Source: Paenibacillus rhizophilus
GTDB taxonomy: Bacteria; Bacillota; Bacilli; Paenibacillales; Paenibacillaceae
NCBI RefSeq assembly: GCF_003854965.1
Contig: NZ_RQPI01000011.1
Span: 1 to 64,000 of the forward strand
Direction: 5' to 3'
DNA: 64,000 nucleotides
Below the pieces are notes generated by a model. It had not been told where the DNA came from. It saw only the letters and a list, made by a program, of their open reading frames with translations, and did not search any database. The position numbers and the translations under genes are program-made. This document shows, piece after piece, positions 1 to 6,611 of the stretch (the stretch's first letter is position 1; each line of letters begins with the position of its first letter).

Positions 1-156
1 AAGGATAAAGCCTATGAGTGGGGAAATACCCGTAAAGGGTACTGGCGAGTTGCAGGAAGTCCAATTCTGCAACGTGCATTGAATAACCAATACTGGGAAT
101 CCATTGGATTAAAGAGCTTGTCGGACATTTACATCTCTTTACGGAATATTTCATGA
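1..156 (+). CDS. ltrA: Group II intron reverse transcriptase/maturase, C-terminal fragment
   Basis: Frame 1 is open from the first base to a TGA at 154-156 and gives the last 51 residues of an intron-encoded protein. The stretch GYWRVAGSPILQRALNN, followed by a YWESIGLKSL segment and a final SLRNIS, is typical of the C-terminal end of bacterial group II intron reverse transcriptase/maturases. These proteins splice their intron RNA and copy it into DNA during retrohoming. The stop codon overlaps the first bases of RNA domain V, the usual compact arrangement. The catalytic YADD region lies upstream of the window, so I cannot say whether the element is intact. Confidence 0.85.
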   Translation, partial: KDKAYEWGNTRKGYWRVAGSPILQRALNNQYWESIGLKSLSDIYISLRNIS

Positions 157-226
157 ACCGCCGTATACCGAACGGTACGTACGGTGGTGTGAGAGGTCGG
201 GGGCTCGCCGCCCCCTCCTACTCGAT
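155..226 (+). ncRNA. Group II intron domains V and VI
   Basis: Domain V (155-190) folds as an 8-bp lower stem (CCGCCGTA with TACGGTGG, one G-U pair), a 2-nt CG bulge on the 3' side, an upper UACC/GGUA stem and a GAAC tetraloop. This is the diagnostic catalytic hairpin. Domain VI (191-223) pairs GAG/CTC, AGG/CCT and GGGGG/CCCCC with a single unpaired A at 220, the expected branch-point nucleotide. Confidence 0.88.
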
Positions 227-236
227 TTCACCATTG

Positions 237-1718
237 TTAGATAAAGCTGCGCAGCGACGGCGACTTGCGGGCTTTGGAGTGTCTCTCGAACGCGTAAGCC
301 AGCCGGATCAGCGTCGGCTCGGCGTAAGCCATGCCCGCAAACGTCACGCCGAAGGGCTCGCCGTCCGGAGTGTAACCGGCGGGCACGACAATCGACGGGT
401 ATCCCGCCCGGGCCATAATTCTTGAGCCGAAATCGGCGGGGAACAGCAGGGCGTCCAAGCGGTGCTCCCGCATGACGGCGTCGATGCCCTCTTCCTTGCA
501 CAGCTTGAGATCGGCCGCCCTGTCGCGGAGATACTGCGGCTCCGTCAAAGCGCCGGAGGTTCTGTACTCGGCGTCGAGCAGCGTCGATTGGCCGTAGCGC
601 AGCGTTTCCATCGGATGGTCGTGGTTGAAAGCGATGATGTCTTTCAGCGTGCGCATGGGCGCGCCCGGACCGAGCTTCGCCAGGTAGGCGTTCAGCGAAT
701 TTTTGAACTCGTTAAGCAGAACCGTGGAATAGCGGACCTCACGCGCTGTCGGCACATTTGCGGGATCGACGATCACCGCCCCGTGGTCCTTCATCAGCTG
801 GACGGCCGCCTCATACAGCGCAATCCGGTCTTCGCCCACTTCCTCGAAATAGTAATCGCGCGGAATACCGATTCTTGCGCCCTGAAGGCCGTTCCCGTCC
901 AAAAATCCGGTGTAATCCCCGTGCGTTCTTCCGAGCGATGCGCCCATGGCGGCATCCGTTTCGTCCTCGCCAAGCATGGCACTCAGCAGCAGCACCGCGT
1001 CGCGAACTGTTCTTGCCATCGGTCCGGCCGTATCCTGCGAGTTCGACAGCGGCAGGATGCCGGAGCGGCTGAGCAGCCCGACCGTAGGCTTGATGCCGAC
1101 TATGGAGCCGAGGCTGGCGGGGTTGAGGATCGAGCCGGCGGTTTCCGTTCCGACGGAGACCGTGCAGAAATTGCAGGCGACGGCCACGGCGGAGCCGGAG
1201 CTTGAGCCTCCCGTCGGCTTCGAAATATTGTACGGGTTCAACGTCTGCCCGCCGCGTGAGCTGTATCCGGACGGCATGCCCATGGTCATGAAGTTGGCGA
1301 ACTCGGTCATGTTCGTCTTGCCAAGGATCACCGCTCCCGCTTTCCGCAGCCGGGACACAATAAAGGCGTCTTCCCCGGCAAAAGAGTCCGCAAGCGCAAG
1401 CGACCCGGCGCTCGTATGCATTTTATCCCCCGTGTTGATGTTATCCTTGAGCATGACGGGCACGCCATGCAGCGGCCCCCGCGCGCCGAGCATCGAGCGC
1501 TCTGTATCCATAGCGTCGGCGATAAACAGAGCGTCCGGACTAATCTCAATGACCGAGTTTACCGTCAGCCCGTTCTTGTCGTGATCCGCGATGCGTTCAA
1601 GGTACATCAGAACGAGCTGTCTGGATGTAATTTCGCCGGAGTCCAGCGCTGCCTGAATCTTCGTAATCGTCGTCTCCACAATTTCAAATGCCATCCTTCG
1701 CACGCTTCTTCCTGTCAT
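237..1718 (-). CDS. Amidase signature family protein
   Basis: This 493-residue cytoplasmic enzyme has the full amidase-signature core. The presumed Ser-cisSer-Lys triad is Lys91 (MLKDNINTGDKM), Ser172 (GGSSSGSAVAVACNF) and Ser196 (TETAGSILNP), with the usual 24-residue spacing between the two serines. It should hydrolyse a carboxamide to acid and ammonia; the substrate cannot be told from sequence. It lacks the GatA context (no gatB or gatC nearby), so a stand-alone amidase is likelier than the tRNA amidotransferase subunit. The start at 1718 is preceded by GAAGGCG about 7 nt upstream; an internal ATG eight codons later (MAFEIVE) is an alternative. The C-terminus is of normal length although the group II intron ends only 11 bp beyond the stop codon. 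Confidence 0.9.
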   Translation of the reverse strand: MTGRSVRRMAFEIVETTITKIQAALDSGEITSRQLVLMYLERIADHDKNGLTVNSVIEISPDALFIADAMDTERSMLGARGPLHGVPVMLKDNINTGDKMHTSAGSLALADSFAGEDAFIVSRLRKAGAVILGKTNMTEFANFMTMGMPSGYSSRGGQTLNPYNISKPTGGSSSGSAVAVACNFCTVSVGTETAGSILNPASLGSIVGIKPTVGLLSRSGILPLSNSQDTAGPMARTVRDAVLLLSAMLGEDETDAAMGASLGRTHGDYTGFLDGNGLQGARIGIPRDYYFEEVGEDRIALYEAAVQLMKDHGAVIVDPANVPTAREVRYSTVLLNEFKNSLNAYLAKLGPGAPMRTLKDIIAFNHDHPMETLRYGQSTLLDAEYRTSGALTEPQYLRDRAADLKLCKEEGIDAVMREHRLDALLFPADFGSRIMARAGYPSIVVPAGYTPDGEPFGVTFAGMAYAEPTLIRLAYAFERHSKARKSPSLRSFI

Positions 1719-1813
1719 GTAATCGCCTTCAAATTTAATATAAGCCAGTTTGGATTTGCTTCATAGTCTGACTTCGATTTTATTGCTAAGGAAGCAGCGC
1801 TCGGCAAAAAAAT

Positions 1814-1866
1814 AAAGCGGAAGCGGCCTGGCTATATTCGAGACCAAGCTCGTTTCCGCTTTTTCA
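1814..1866 (-). terminator. Rho-independent terminator
   Basis: AAAGCGGAA (1814-1822) pairs with TTCCGCTTT (1854-1862). Read on the minus strand, the stem is followed by a T-rich tract. It ends transcription of the 1893-2381 gene and separates it from the amidase. The flanking T-run on the plus side may make it bidirectional. Confidence 0.75.
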
Positions 1867-1892
1867 AAACGTAAAGCCCCGGACAAGAGAAG

Positions 1893-2381
1893 CTAATCTT
1901 GTATCTGCGAAAAGCCTTCTTCCGCCAAATATTCTCTCGCTTCTTCCGGCGTTTCAAAAGCCATTTCTAAACTCATGCCCGAATAGAGATACCACAGGTC
2001 GTCCTCGGCTTTAAGCGTAAGCTTCTCGCCTTTCCCGTTCACCCAGTTCGTCTCGGCCGCAAGCCGCTTGCGCTTCTTGGCTGACGGCGCCGCTTCGGGC
2101 AAAGGCTCGGAAAGCGAAGCGATGGAGGCGTCCAGCAGGCGCCGCAGTTCGTCCTCCGTGAAATCGCGGATGTTGACGAAGCCCTTGGGGTCGGTCTGGT
2201 AGCCTTTCAGCAGGCCTGCGAATACGTAGCCGTTGCCGTTCGGATGCAGATGAAACGCAACGGTCTTTTTGTCGTGCAGGCTTTCTTCATAATGGTAGTT
2301 GACCCTTCCTAAAGAAACGTCTTTGCGCTGAAGCTGCGGATAGGAGTCAAGAATCTCGATTTTTTGTTGAAAAGTAAGCAT
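1893..2381 (-). CDS. Conserved hypothetical protein, 162 aa
   Basis: I do not recognise this family. The protein is soluble, with no signal peptide or membrane segment. An N-terminal alpha/beta part (residues 1-85, containing FHLHPNGNGYVF and FVNIRDFTEDELRRLLD) is joined by a basic Ala/Lys/Arg linker (about 95-110) to a C-terminal piece with WVNGKGEKLTLKAEDDLWYL and a final helix EEAREYLAEEGF. The mix of an aromatic beta hairpin and amphipathic helices suggests a small adaptor or nucleic-acid-associated protein, but this is only a guess. It is transcribed divergently from the NUDIX gene across an AT-rich region with DnaA-box-like sites, and is followed by a good terminator, so it is probably monocistronic. 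Confidence 0.8.
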   Translation of the reverse strand: MLTFQQKIEILDSYPQLQRKDVSLGRVNYHYEESLHDKKTVAFHLHPNGNGYVFAGLLKGYQTDPKGFVNIRDFTEDELRRLLDASIASLSEPLPEAAPSAKKRKRLAAETNWVNGKGEKLTLKAEDDLWYLYSGMSLEMAFETPEEAREYLAEEGFSQIQD

Positions 2382-2498
2382 GTGGTTAGCCTCCGTTGAT
2401 CGTATCGGTCCGGCCGGGACGCAGGAGTGTCGTTTTATCCCCGGCTTTCGCTATCTGATTATATCATGACGCCCGGCTCCACGCCGCTTTCGGACGGT

Positions 2499-2600
2499 TT
2501 ATCCCCATATCCGTAGAGTAAAATGTGGATAGTGTGGAAAAATAGATCTAAATTATATTTTTGTGGATAAAAGATATATATCTAATGAAATAATCCACTG
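2499..2600. promoter_or_regulatory. Cluster of DnaA-box-like sites in an AT-rich intergenic region
   Basis: One perfect box, TGTGGATAA at 2562-2570 (complement of TTATCCACA), stands with three one-mismatch boxes: TTATCCCCA at 2499-2507, TGTGGATAG at 2524-2532 and TGTGGAAAA at 2533-2541. Weaker sites occur near 2591-2605. The surrounding sequence is very AT-rich. The region lies between the divergent 1893-2381 gene and the NUDIX gene, so it also holds their promoters. DnaA binding is an inference. Confidence 0.5.
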
Positions 2601-2657
2601 GATAATCACAGTATGCCGCGTTATATTCCATTTATAACATGTACGGAGGTGGCTTCA

Positions 2658-3056
2658 TTGATTCAAGTGGCGGCGGCCATCATTTATAATGCGGAAGGGA
2701 AAGTGCTGATTGCGCGCCGCAGGGAAGGCAAGTCCCAGGCGGGACTGTGGGAATTTCCCGGCGGCAAAATCGAAGACGGCGAAGACGCCTGCGCCTGCCT
2801 GCGGCGGGAATTGATCGAGGAGATGGGTATCGACATCGTTCCTTATGAATATTTTGGCGTTAACGAGCACCGCTACGGCGGCGGCTTGCATATCCGGCTG
2901 ATCGCCTGGAAAGCGGAATACCGGGGAGGAGATATCGTTCTGACGGATCATGACGACTGCCGCTGGGAGCGTCCGGGGGAGCTGGAACGTTTTCTTTTTG
3001 CGCCCGCCGATATTCCGTTTGTGCAGAAGCTGGACTCGGAAGCGGGCAGTCGATGA
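2658..3056 (+). CDS. NUDIX hydrolase, MutT-like (8-oxo-dGTP pyrophosphohydrolase family)
   Basis: The protein carries a perfect NUDIX box, GX5EX7REUXEEXGU, running from GGKIEDGEDACACLRRE to ELIEEMGI. The family hydrolyses nucleoside diphosphates linked to X; MutT members of this size (about 132 aa) clean oxidised dGTP from the nucleotide pool. I place the start at the TTG at 2658, because GGAGGTG lies about 7 nt upstream and the resulting N-terminus (MIQVAAAIIYNAEGKVLIARR) matches the normal MutT start. A longer reading from ATG 2613 would add 15 residues with no ribosome binding site. The substrate cannot be fixed from sequence, and short MutT paralogues with other substrates are common in Bacillota. 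Confidence 0.88.
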   Translation: MIQVAAAIIYNAEGKVLIARRREGKSQAGLWEFPGGKIEDGEDACACLRRELIEEMGIDIVPYEYFGVNEHRYGGGLHIRLIAWKAEYRGGDIVLTDHDDCRWERPGELERFLFAPADIPFVQKLDSEAGSR

Positions 3057-3150
3057 AAGCAAATCGCGAAAGAAGGGGCGGCGCTTCATACCGCTCTTTT
3101 TATCATATAATTTGCGGTTTGCAGACGTTATGATAGAGGAAAGAACGCTA

Positions 3151-3522
3151 ATGAGGAGTGGGAACTTGCTGAAATTGGACTATAGACGAATGCTGCTCCA
3201 CATCGCCATATATGCCGTTTTGTTTTTTGCGCTGCCTCTGTATTTGCGGAGCCACCCGGGCACAATGAGTGATCTGGGCGCGCTGGTCATGCTGCTGTTG
3301 ATGATCTGCCCGGCAGCCATCTTTATTTTGTCGGGAGAGCTTGGTTTTCGGGCAGGCTTTCGTCCGCTGGCGGCGCTTCTGCCCATGCTTTTATTTGCGC
3401 TTTCGGTGCTTACGGTGTTTGAAGGCAGTGTAACCGGTTTTGTGTATTCGGCGGTTTACGGTTTGATTTCGCTGACGGGGAACGCGGCCGGTGCGCTTTT
3501 TCGGAAGAGGACAAGGAGATAA
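3151..3522 (+). CDS. Small multi-pass membrane protein of unknown function
   Basis: This protein of 123 residues has four hydrophobic segments: MLLHIAIYAVLFFALPLYL, LGALVMLLLMICPAAIFILS, LAALLPMLLFALSVLTVF and VTGFVYSAVYGLISLTG. It ends in a basic tail (FRKRTRR). I do not recognise the family. The open frame extends upstream into the NUDIX gene, but the ATG at 3151 has AGAGGAAAG about 7 nt before it. A TTG at 3166 with GAGGAG upstream is a second option. The gene follows the NUDIX gene by under 100 bp and precedes the kinase by about 110 bp, so the three could share a transcript. Confidence 0.65.
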   Translation: MRSGNLLKLDYRRMLLHIAIYAVLFFALPLYLRSHPGTMSDLGALVMLLLMICPAAIFILSGELGFRAGFRPLAALLPMLLFALSVLTVFEGSVTGFVYSAVYGLISLTGNAAGALFRKRTRR

Positions 3523-3632
3523 TGGAGAAGAAGATTTGCAGGCGCCGGAGGTTCGATCATGTGATCTGTGCAATGCAGTGCTGCCGATCCGGACGAAGGC
3601 AAGGTAAAATCGGTTTGGGAGGGGAACTCAAG

Positions 3633-5213
3633 ATGAATACGGACGAAAACAGCTTTAAACTCTTAGTCTTGTCGGAAGCGGGGCAGGAGCTCATCTTGAA
3701 TGAAGACCCGAAGAAACTCCTGGATAATGTATTCAGTAAACTGTCCGCCCATTTGGATTTGGATGTTTATTTAAATTATATTTTTGACGAGGAGACTCAG
3801 CGGCTGCATTTGATGAATTACCACGGAATCAGCCTGCAAGAATATTGTGCTGTCGAGTGGCTCGGCTTTGATGATGCGATTTGCGGAGAAGCTGCAAGAA
3901 GGCGTTCCAGAATAATCGTCGAAGACGTTGAGAGTTCATGTGACCCGAGAGTCGGGCTTATTAAAGGCTTCGGTTTACAATCATATGTAAGCCATCCGCT
4001 GATCTCTTACGGGAAGTTTGTGGGTACGCTGTCATTCGGCTCACGAAAACGCTCATCTTTTTCCAGCTTGGAATTGGATATTATGCAGACGATTTGCAGT
4101 CAAGTGTCCATCGTGCTGGACCGCATTCTGCTTATTTCGGCGCTGAAAAGAAAGAACCGGGAGCTGGCCCAAAAAAATAAAGAGCTCAGACATTCGGAGA
4201 AGCAATTGGCCGCCATTTTCTCCGTCATTCCCAGTCCCGTGCTTGTCGTTTCCCTTGAGACTCAGCAAATTATTGAATGCAATGACGCTCTGTTATCTAT
4301 GCTCGAAATCAGCCGGGAGGAGCTGTTCAACCAGTATTGGCCCGAGCGGCACAATGCGGATTCGTTGTTAAAGCCGATTTTGGAAGCTTCCTTGCAAGCT
4401 TTGTATAAAAGCAATATTGAAGTGTCTTTTCCCAACGCTTCCGGCCAACCGAAGATTTGTTTATGCCATGCCGTCTATGTAGACATCAATCAAACTCCAG
4501 GTATGCTGGCTGTCTTCAGCGACCTTACGGAGCATAAAGAGTACGAGAAGGAACTGATAAGGCTCGACCAGCTTCATCTTATCGGCGAGATGGCTGCGGG
4601 AATCGGTCATGAGGTGAGAAATCCGTTGACCACGGTACGGGGGTTTCTGCAGCTTATGAGCAAAACGGAAGACGGGAAACAGCGCTATCTGGAGGTGATG
4701 ATCGAGGAACTGGACCGCGCGAACTCCATTATCTCCGAATTTCTCGGGCTGGCCAAGAATCAAAGAATCGACATGGAATATGATGTGCTGAATGTCCTCA
4801 TAGAAAAAATCCTTCCTTTGATTCAAGCGGATGCGACGGTTTCGGGCAAAACGGTAACGACCGAGCTTGGCCCTATTCCGCCCATGCTTATGGACGAAAG
4901 GCTCATTCGCCAGCTCATATTGAATATGGTCCGAAACGGGCTGGAAGCCATGCCGTCGGAAGGTCATTTAATCATCAGAACCTATATGGAAGAGGACAGC
5001 ATCGTATTGTCCGTCGAAGATAACGGCAAAGGAATCCCTTCCGACCAGATTGAGCATATATGGAAACCGTTCTATACGACCAAAGAAAGCGGCTCCGGCC
5101 TGGGATTGGCCGTATGCTTCAACGTTGCCGACAAGCATGGAGCCAAAATCGACGTCGTTACGGGTCCGGCCGGAACTACCTTTTCAGTCAAGTTTAAGAG
5201 ATTGCCCGCTTAA
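3633..5213 (+). CDS. Soluble GAF-PAS histidine kinase (sporulation-kinase type)
   Basis: This 526-residue kinase has no membrane segment. It has a GAF domain (about 20-165), a short coiled linker, a PAS domain (about 190-300), HisKA with the phosphoacceptor His326 in IGHEVRNPLTTVRGF, and a HATPase_c domain with N-box MVRNGLEAMP, G1 DNGKGIP and G2 GSGLGLAV. HEVRNP and the FLQLM that follows are typical of the Kin-type kinases that feed Spo0F in Bacillus relatives. No response regulator is adjacent, which fits a phosphorelay kinase. The start is the ATG at 3633, behind GGGAGGGG with about 8 nt spacing; the open frame extends 37 codons upstream into non-conserved Cys/Arg-rich sequence that I regard as untranslated. 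The signal sensed is unknown. Confidence 0.88.
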   Translation: MNTDENSFKLLVLSEAGQELILNEDPKKLLDNVFSKLSAHLDLDVYLNYIFDEETQRLHLMNYHGISLQEYCAVEWLGFDDAICGEAARRRSRIIVEDVESSCDPRVGLIKGFGLQSYVSHPLISYGKFVGTLSFGSRKRSSFSSLELDIMQTICSQVSIVLDRILLISALKRKNRELAQKNKELRHSEKQLAAIFSVIPSPVLVVSLETQQIIECNDALLSMLEISREELFNQYWPERHNADSLLKPILEASLQALYKSNIEVSFPNASGQPKICLCHAVYVDINQTPGMLAVFSDLTEHKEYEKELIRLDQLHLIGEMAAGIGHEVRNPLTTVRGFLQLMSKTEDGKQRYLEVMIEELDRANSIISEFLGLAKNQRIDMEYDVLNVLIEKILPLIQADATVSGKTVTTELGPIPPMLMDERLIRQLILNMVRNGLEAMPSEGHLIIRTYMEEDSIVLSVEDNGKGIPSDQIEHIWKPFYTTKESGSGLGLAVCFNVADKHGAKIDVVTGPAGTTFSVKFKRLPA

Positions 5214-5326
5214 ATTCTCCTCTGCAAGACCCAAATTCCGAACTTTTCTTCAAAAATTCATAAATTTCCGCAGGTATCACAGAATTTCGATCGTCAAATA
5301 AAGTAGCTGCTTTTGTCCCTGCGCCT

Positions 5327-6265
5327 CTAATGCTCAATCTGACCGAAATCGGGGTCCCAGCGGTACTTGGCAGCTCGGATTTCCTCTGCACGGACATCGA
5401 GACCGTTCCAGGACTCGTGCGGATAGGCGGAGATTAATTGATGCAGCCGAAGGAAGCGGTCGCGGGGCAGCAAATCGGCGTAACGGCCGATAAAGCCGGA
5501 ATAGAGCAGGGCGTAGCGCTTCATGCGCACCGCCGATCCGGCTACTGCGGCGAGCAGCGAGGAGCCGTCGTTCATTTCGAGAATTTGCGCTTCATACCGC
5601 TGTACATAACGCAGGGTACGGTCCTTGATCAGATCCCGCCGCAGTTTCGCAACCTCGCCGATATATTCCGCGAGCAGCGGCTCGAAATCTTTCAGCAGCA
5701 GCTGTTCCATCTCCAGATCCATGTCCTTGCGCAGCCGGAAGCCGTGCAGCAGGGCGACGCGCTGCCTCGCGATGCGGTCGCCTCGAAGCAGCACGGCGAT
5801 TTCGCGCAGCTTCTCATAAGCGAGCGTATCGTTCTCCCGCAGCACGGACACGGCCTCCTGCCGGTTGATCTCAAGGCCCTGCTTAATCGCGCCGATATTC
5901 CGGCCAAGCAGCTCGTCGAGGGCGCGCAGGTTCTCAGCCGGCTGCGCCTTTCGCTGGGCGGCGAAGAGTGCCAGCAGCAGGGCAAGCCCGCCCGCTGCGC
6001 ACAGCGCAAGCTGCGGGAAGTTCGCGGCAAAATAGGCCGCGGTCAACGTCAGGAGGACGACGGCAAGCAGGGCGGTCTTCATGCGGCGCCCGGCAAGCGA
6101 AGCCGCCCGGTGTTCCACGGATACCAGGGCGGCCCTTCCGCAGTGCTTGCAGCGTTCCCCGGGCAAAGCGGTGTACGTGCCGCAGCGTTTGCAGACGCGC
6201 AGCTTGTCGAAGGAATAACGCGGGGCTTTGAAGGGACGGAGGACGACCGGTTTTTTGTTAGCCAC
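5327..6265 (-). CDS. Zinc-ribbon membrane protein associated with the tubulin/vWA locus
   Basis: The 312-residue protein opens with a basic tail and a four-cysteine zinc ribbon (VCKRCGTYT ... ERCKHCGRA, about residues 24-43). Two closely spaced membrane segments follow (about 63-83 and 86-103). A long, charged, mostly helical cytoplasmic domain makes up the rest. No catalytic motif is visible and I do not recognise a named family. It begins with GTG and overlaps the end of the 50-codon gene in front of it by 8 nt, so the two are co-translated. The pair is divergent from the vWA/tubulin operon and shares its roughly 200-bp control region. I infer that it belongs to the same system, possibly as a membrane adaptor; the zinc ribbon recalls that of the GTPase at 16941. 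Confidence 0.7.
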   Translation of the reverse strand: MANKKPVVLRPFKAPRYSFDKLRVCKRCGTYTALPGERCKHCGRAALVSVEHRAASLAGRRMKTALLAVVLLTLTAAYFAANFPQLALCAAGGLALLLALFAAQRKAQPAENLRALDELLGRNIGAIKQGLEINRQEAVSVLRENDTLAYEKLREIAVLLRGDRIARQRVALLHGFRLRKDMDLEMEQLLLKDFEPLLAEYIGEVAKLRRDLIKDRTLRYVQRYEAQILEMNDGSSLLAAVAGSAVRMKRYALLYSGFIGRYADLLPRDRFLRLHQLISAYPHESWNGLDVRAEEIRAAKYRWDPDFGQIEH

Positions 6266-6410
6266 GGGTGCGGTCGCCTCCGTTCAGCGCGGCCAGGAGC
6301 CGCTCGTCGATCTCTTCCCGTTTAACAGGCCTGCGCCCCCGAAGGAAGTACCCGAGAATTCGGATAACGGTATAAAGAAACGAAATTCCAAGTATAACGT
6401 ATGAAATCAT
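6258..6410 (-). CDS. Small single-pass membrane protein, 50 aa
   Basis: This short frame starts at an ATG (6410) with AGGAAAGGACAG just upstream. It encodes one hydrophobic segment (YVILGISFLYTVIRILGYFL) followed by a charged cytoplasmic tail (RGRRPVKREEIDERLLAALN). Its TAA overlaps the GTG start of the zinc-ribbon membrane protein by 8 nt, which together with the ribosome binding site is my main evidence that it is real. No function is known to me. It may be an accessory subunit of the neighbouring membrane complex. Confidence 0.65.
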   Translation of the reverse strand: MISYVILGISFLYTVIRILGYFLRGRRPVKREEIDERLLAALNGGDRTRG

Positions 6411-6503
6411 GGAGCTGTCCTTTCCTGGAGAACGGCGTGCTCGAACAGTGTCCGAAAAGGCTTACGGACGCCGCCCGCTCCCGCCTGCTCAGCGTTCCTT
6501 AAG

Positions 6504-6532
6504 TTGAAGTTTACAGGGTTTAATTATATCAT
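6504..6532 (+). promoter_or_regulatory. Probable sigma-A promoter of the vWA/tubulin operon
   Basis: TTGAAG (6504-6509) and TATCAT (6527-6532) are separated by exactly 17 bp, about 80 bp upstream of the first gene of the operon, in the divergent control region. Confidence 0.5.
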
Positions 6533-6611
6533 AATGGCAAGCTATTTACAGAATTTAGCTGCCCTTACCGTGTTTGCCGTTGTCTATCAAATCATAAGAG
6601 GAGTTATAGTC

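Larger units (their letters stand above)
1..226 (+). mobile_element. Group II intron, 3' portion
   Basis: The window opens inside a group II intron. The end of the maturase reading frame (1-156) runs directly into RNA domains V and VI (155-224). The probable 3' splice junction is near 226, judged from its usual distance of about 7 nt from the bulged adenosine at 220. The intron ends about 11 bp downstream of the stop codon of the convergent amidase gene, so the insertion sits in a 3' flank and breaks no gene on this side. The 5' half lies outside the window. Confidence 0.88.

Noticed and set aside
3522..3632. N-terminal extension of the first histidine kinase
   Set aside because: The extra 37 residues are Cys/Arg-rich and unlike any kinase N-terminus. 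A strong ribosome binding site precedes the internal ATG at 3633.
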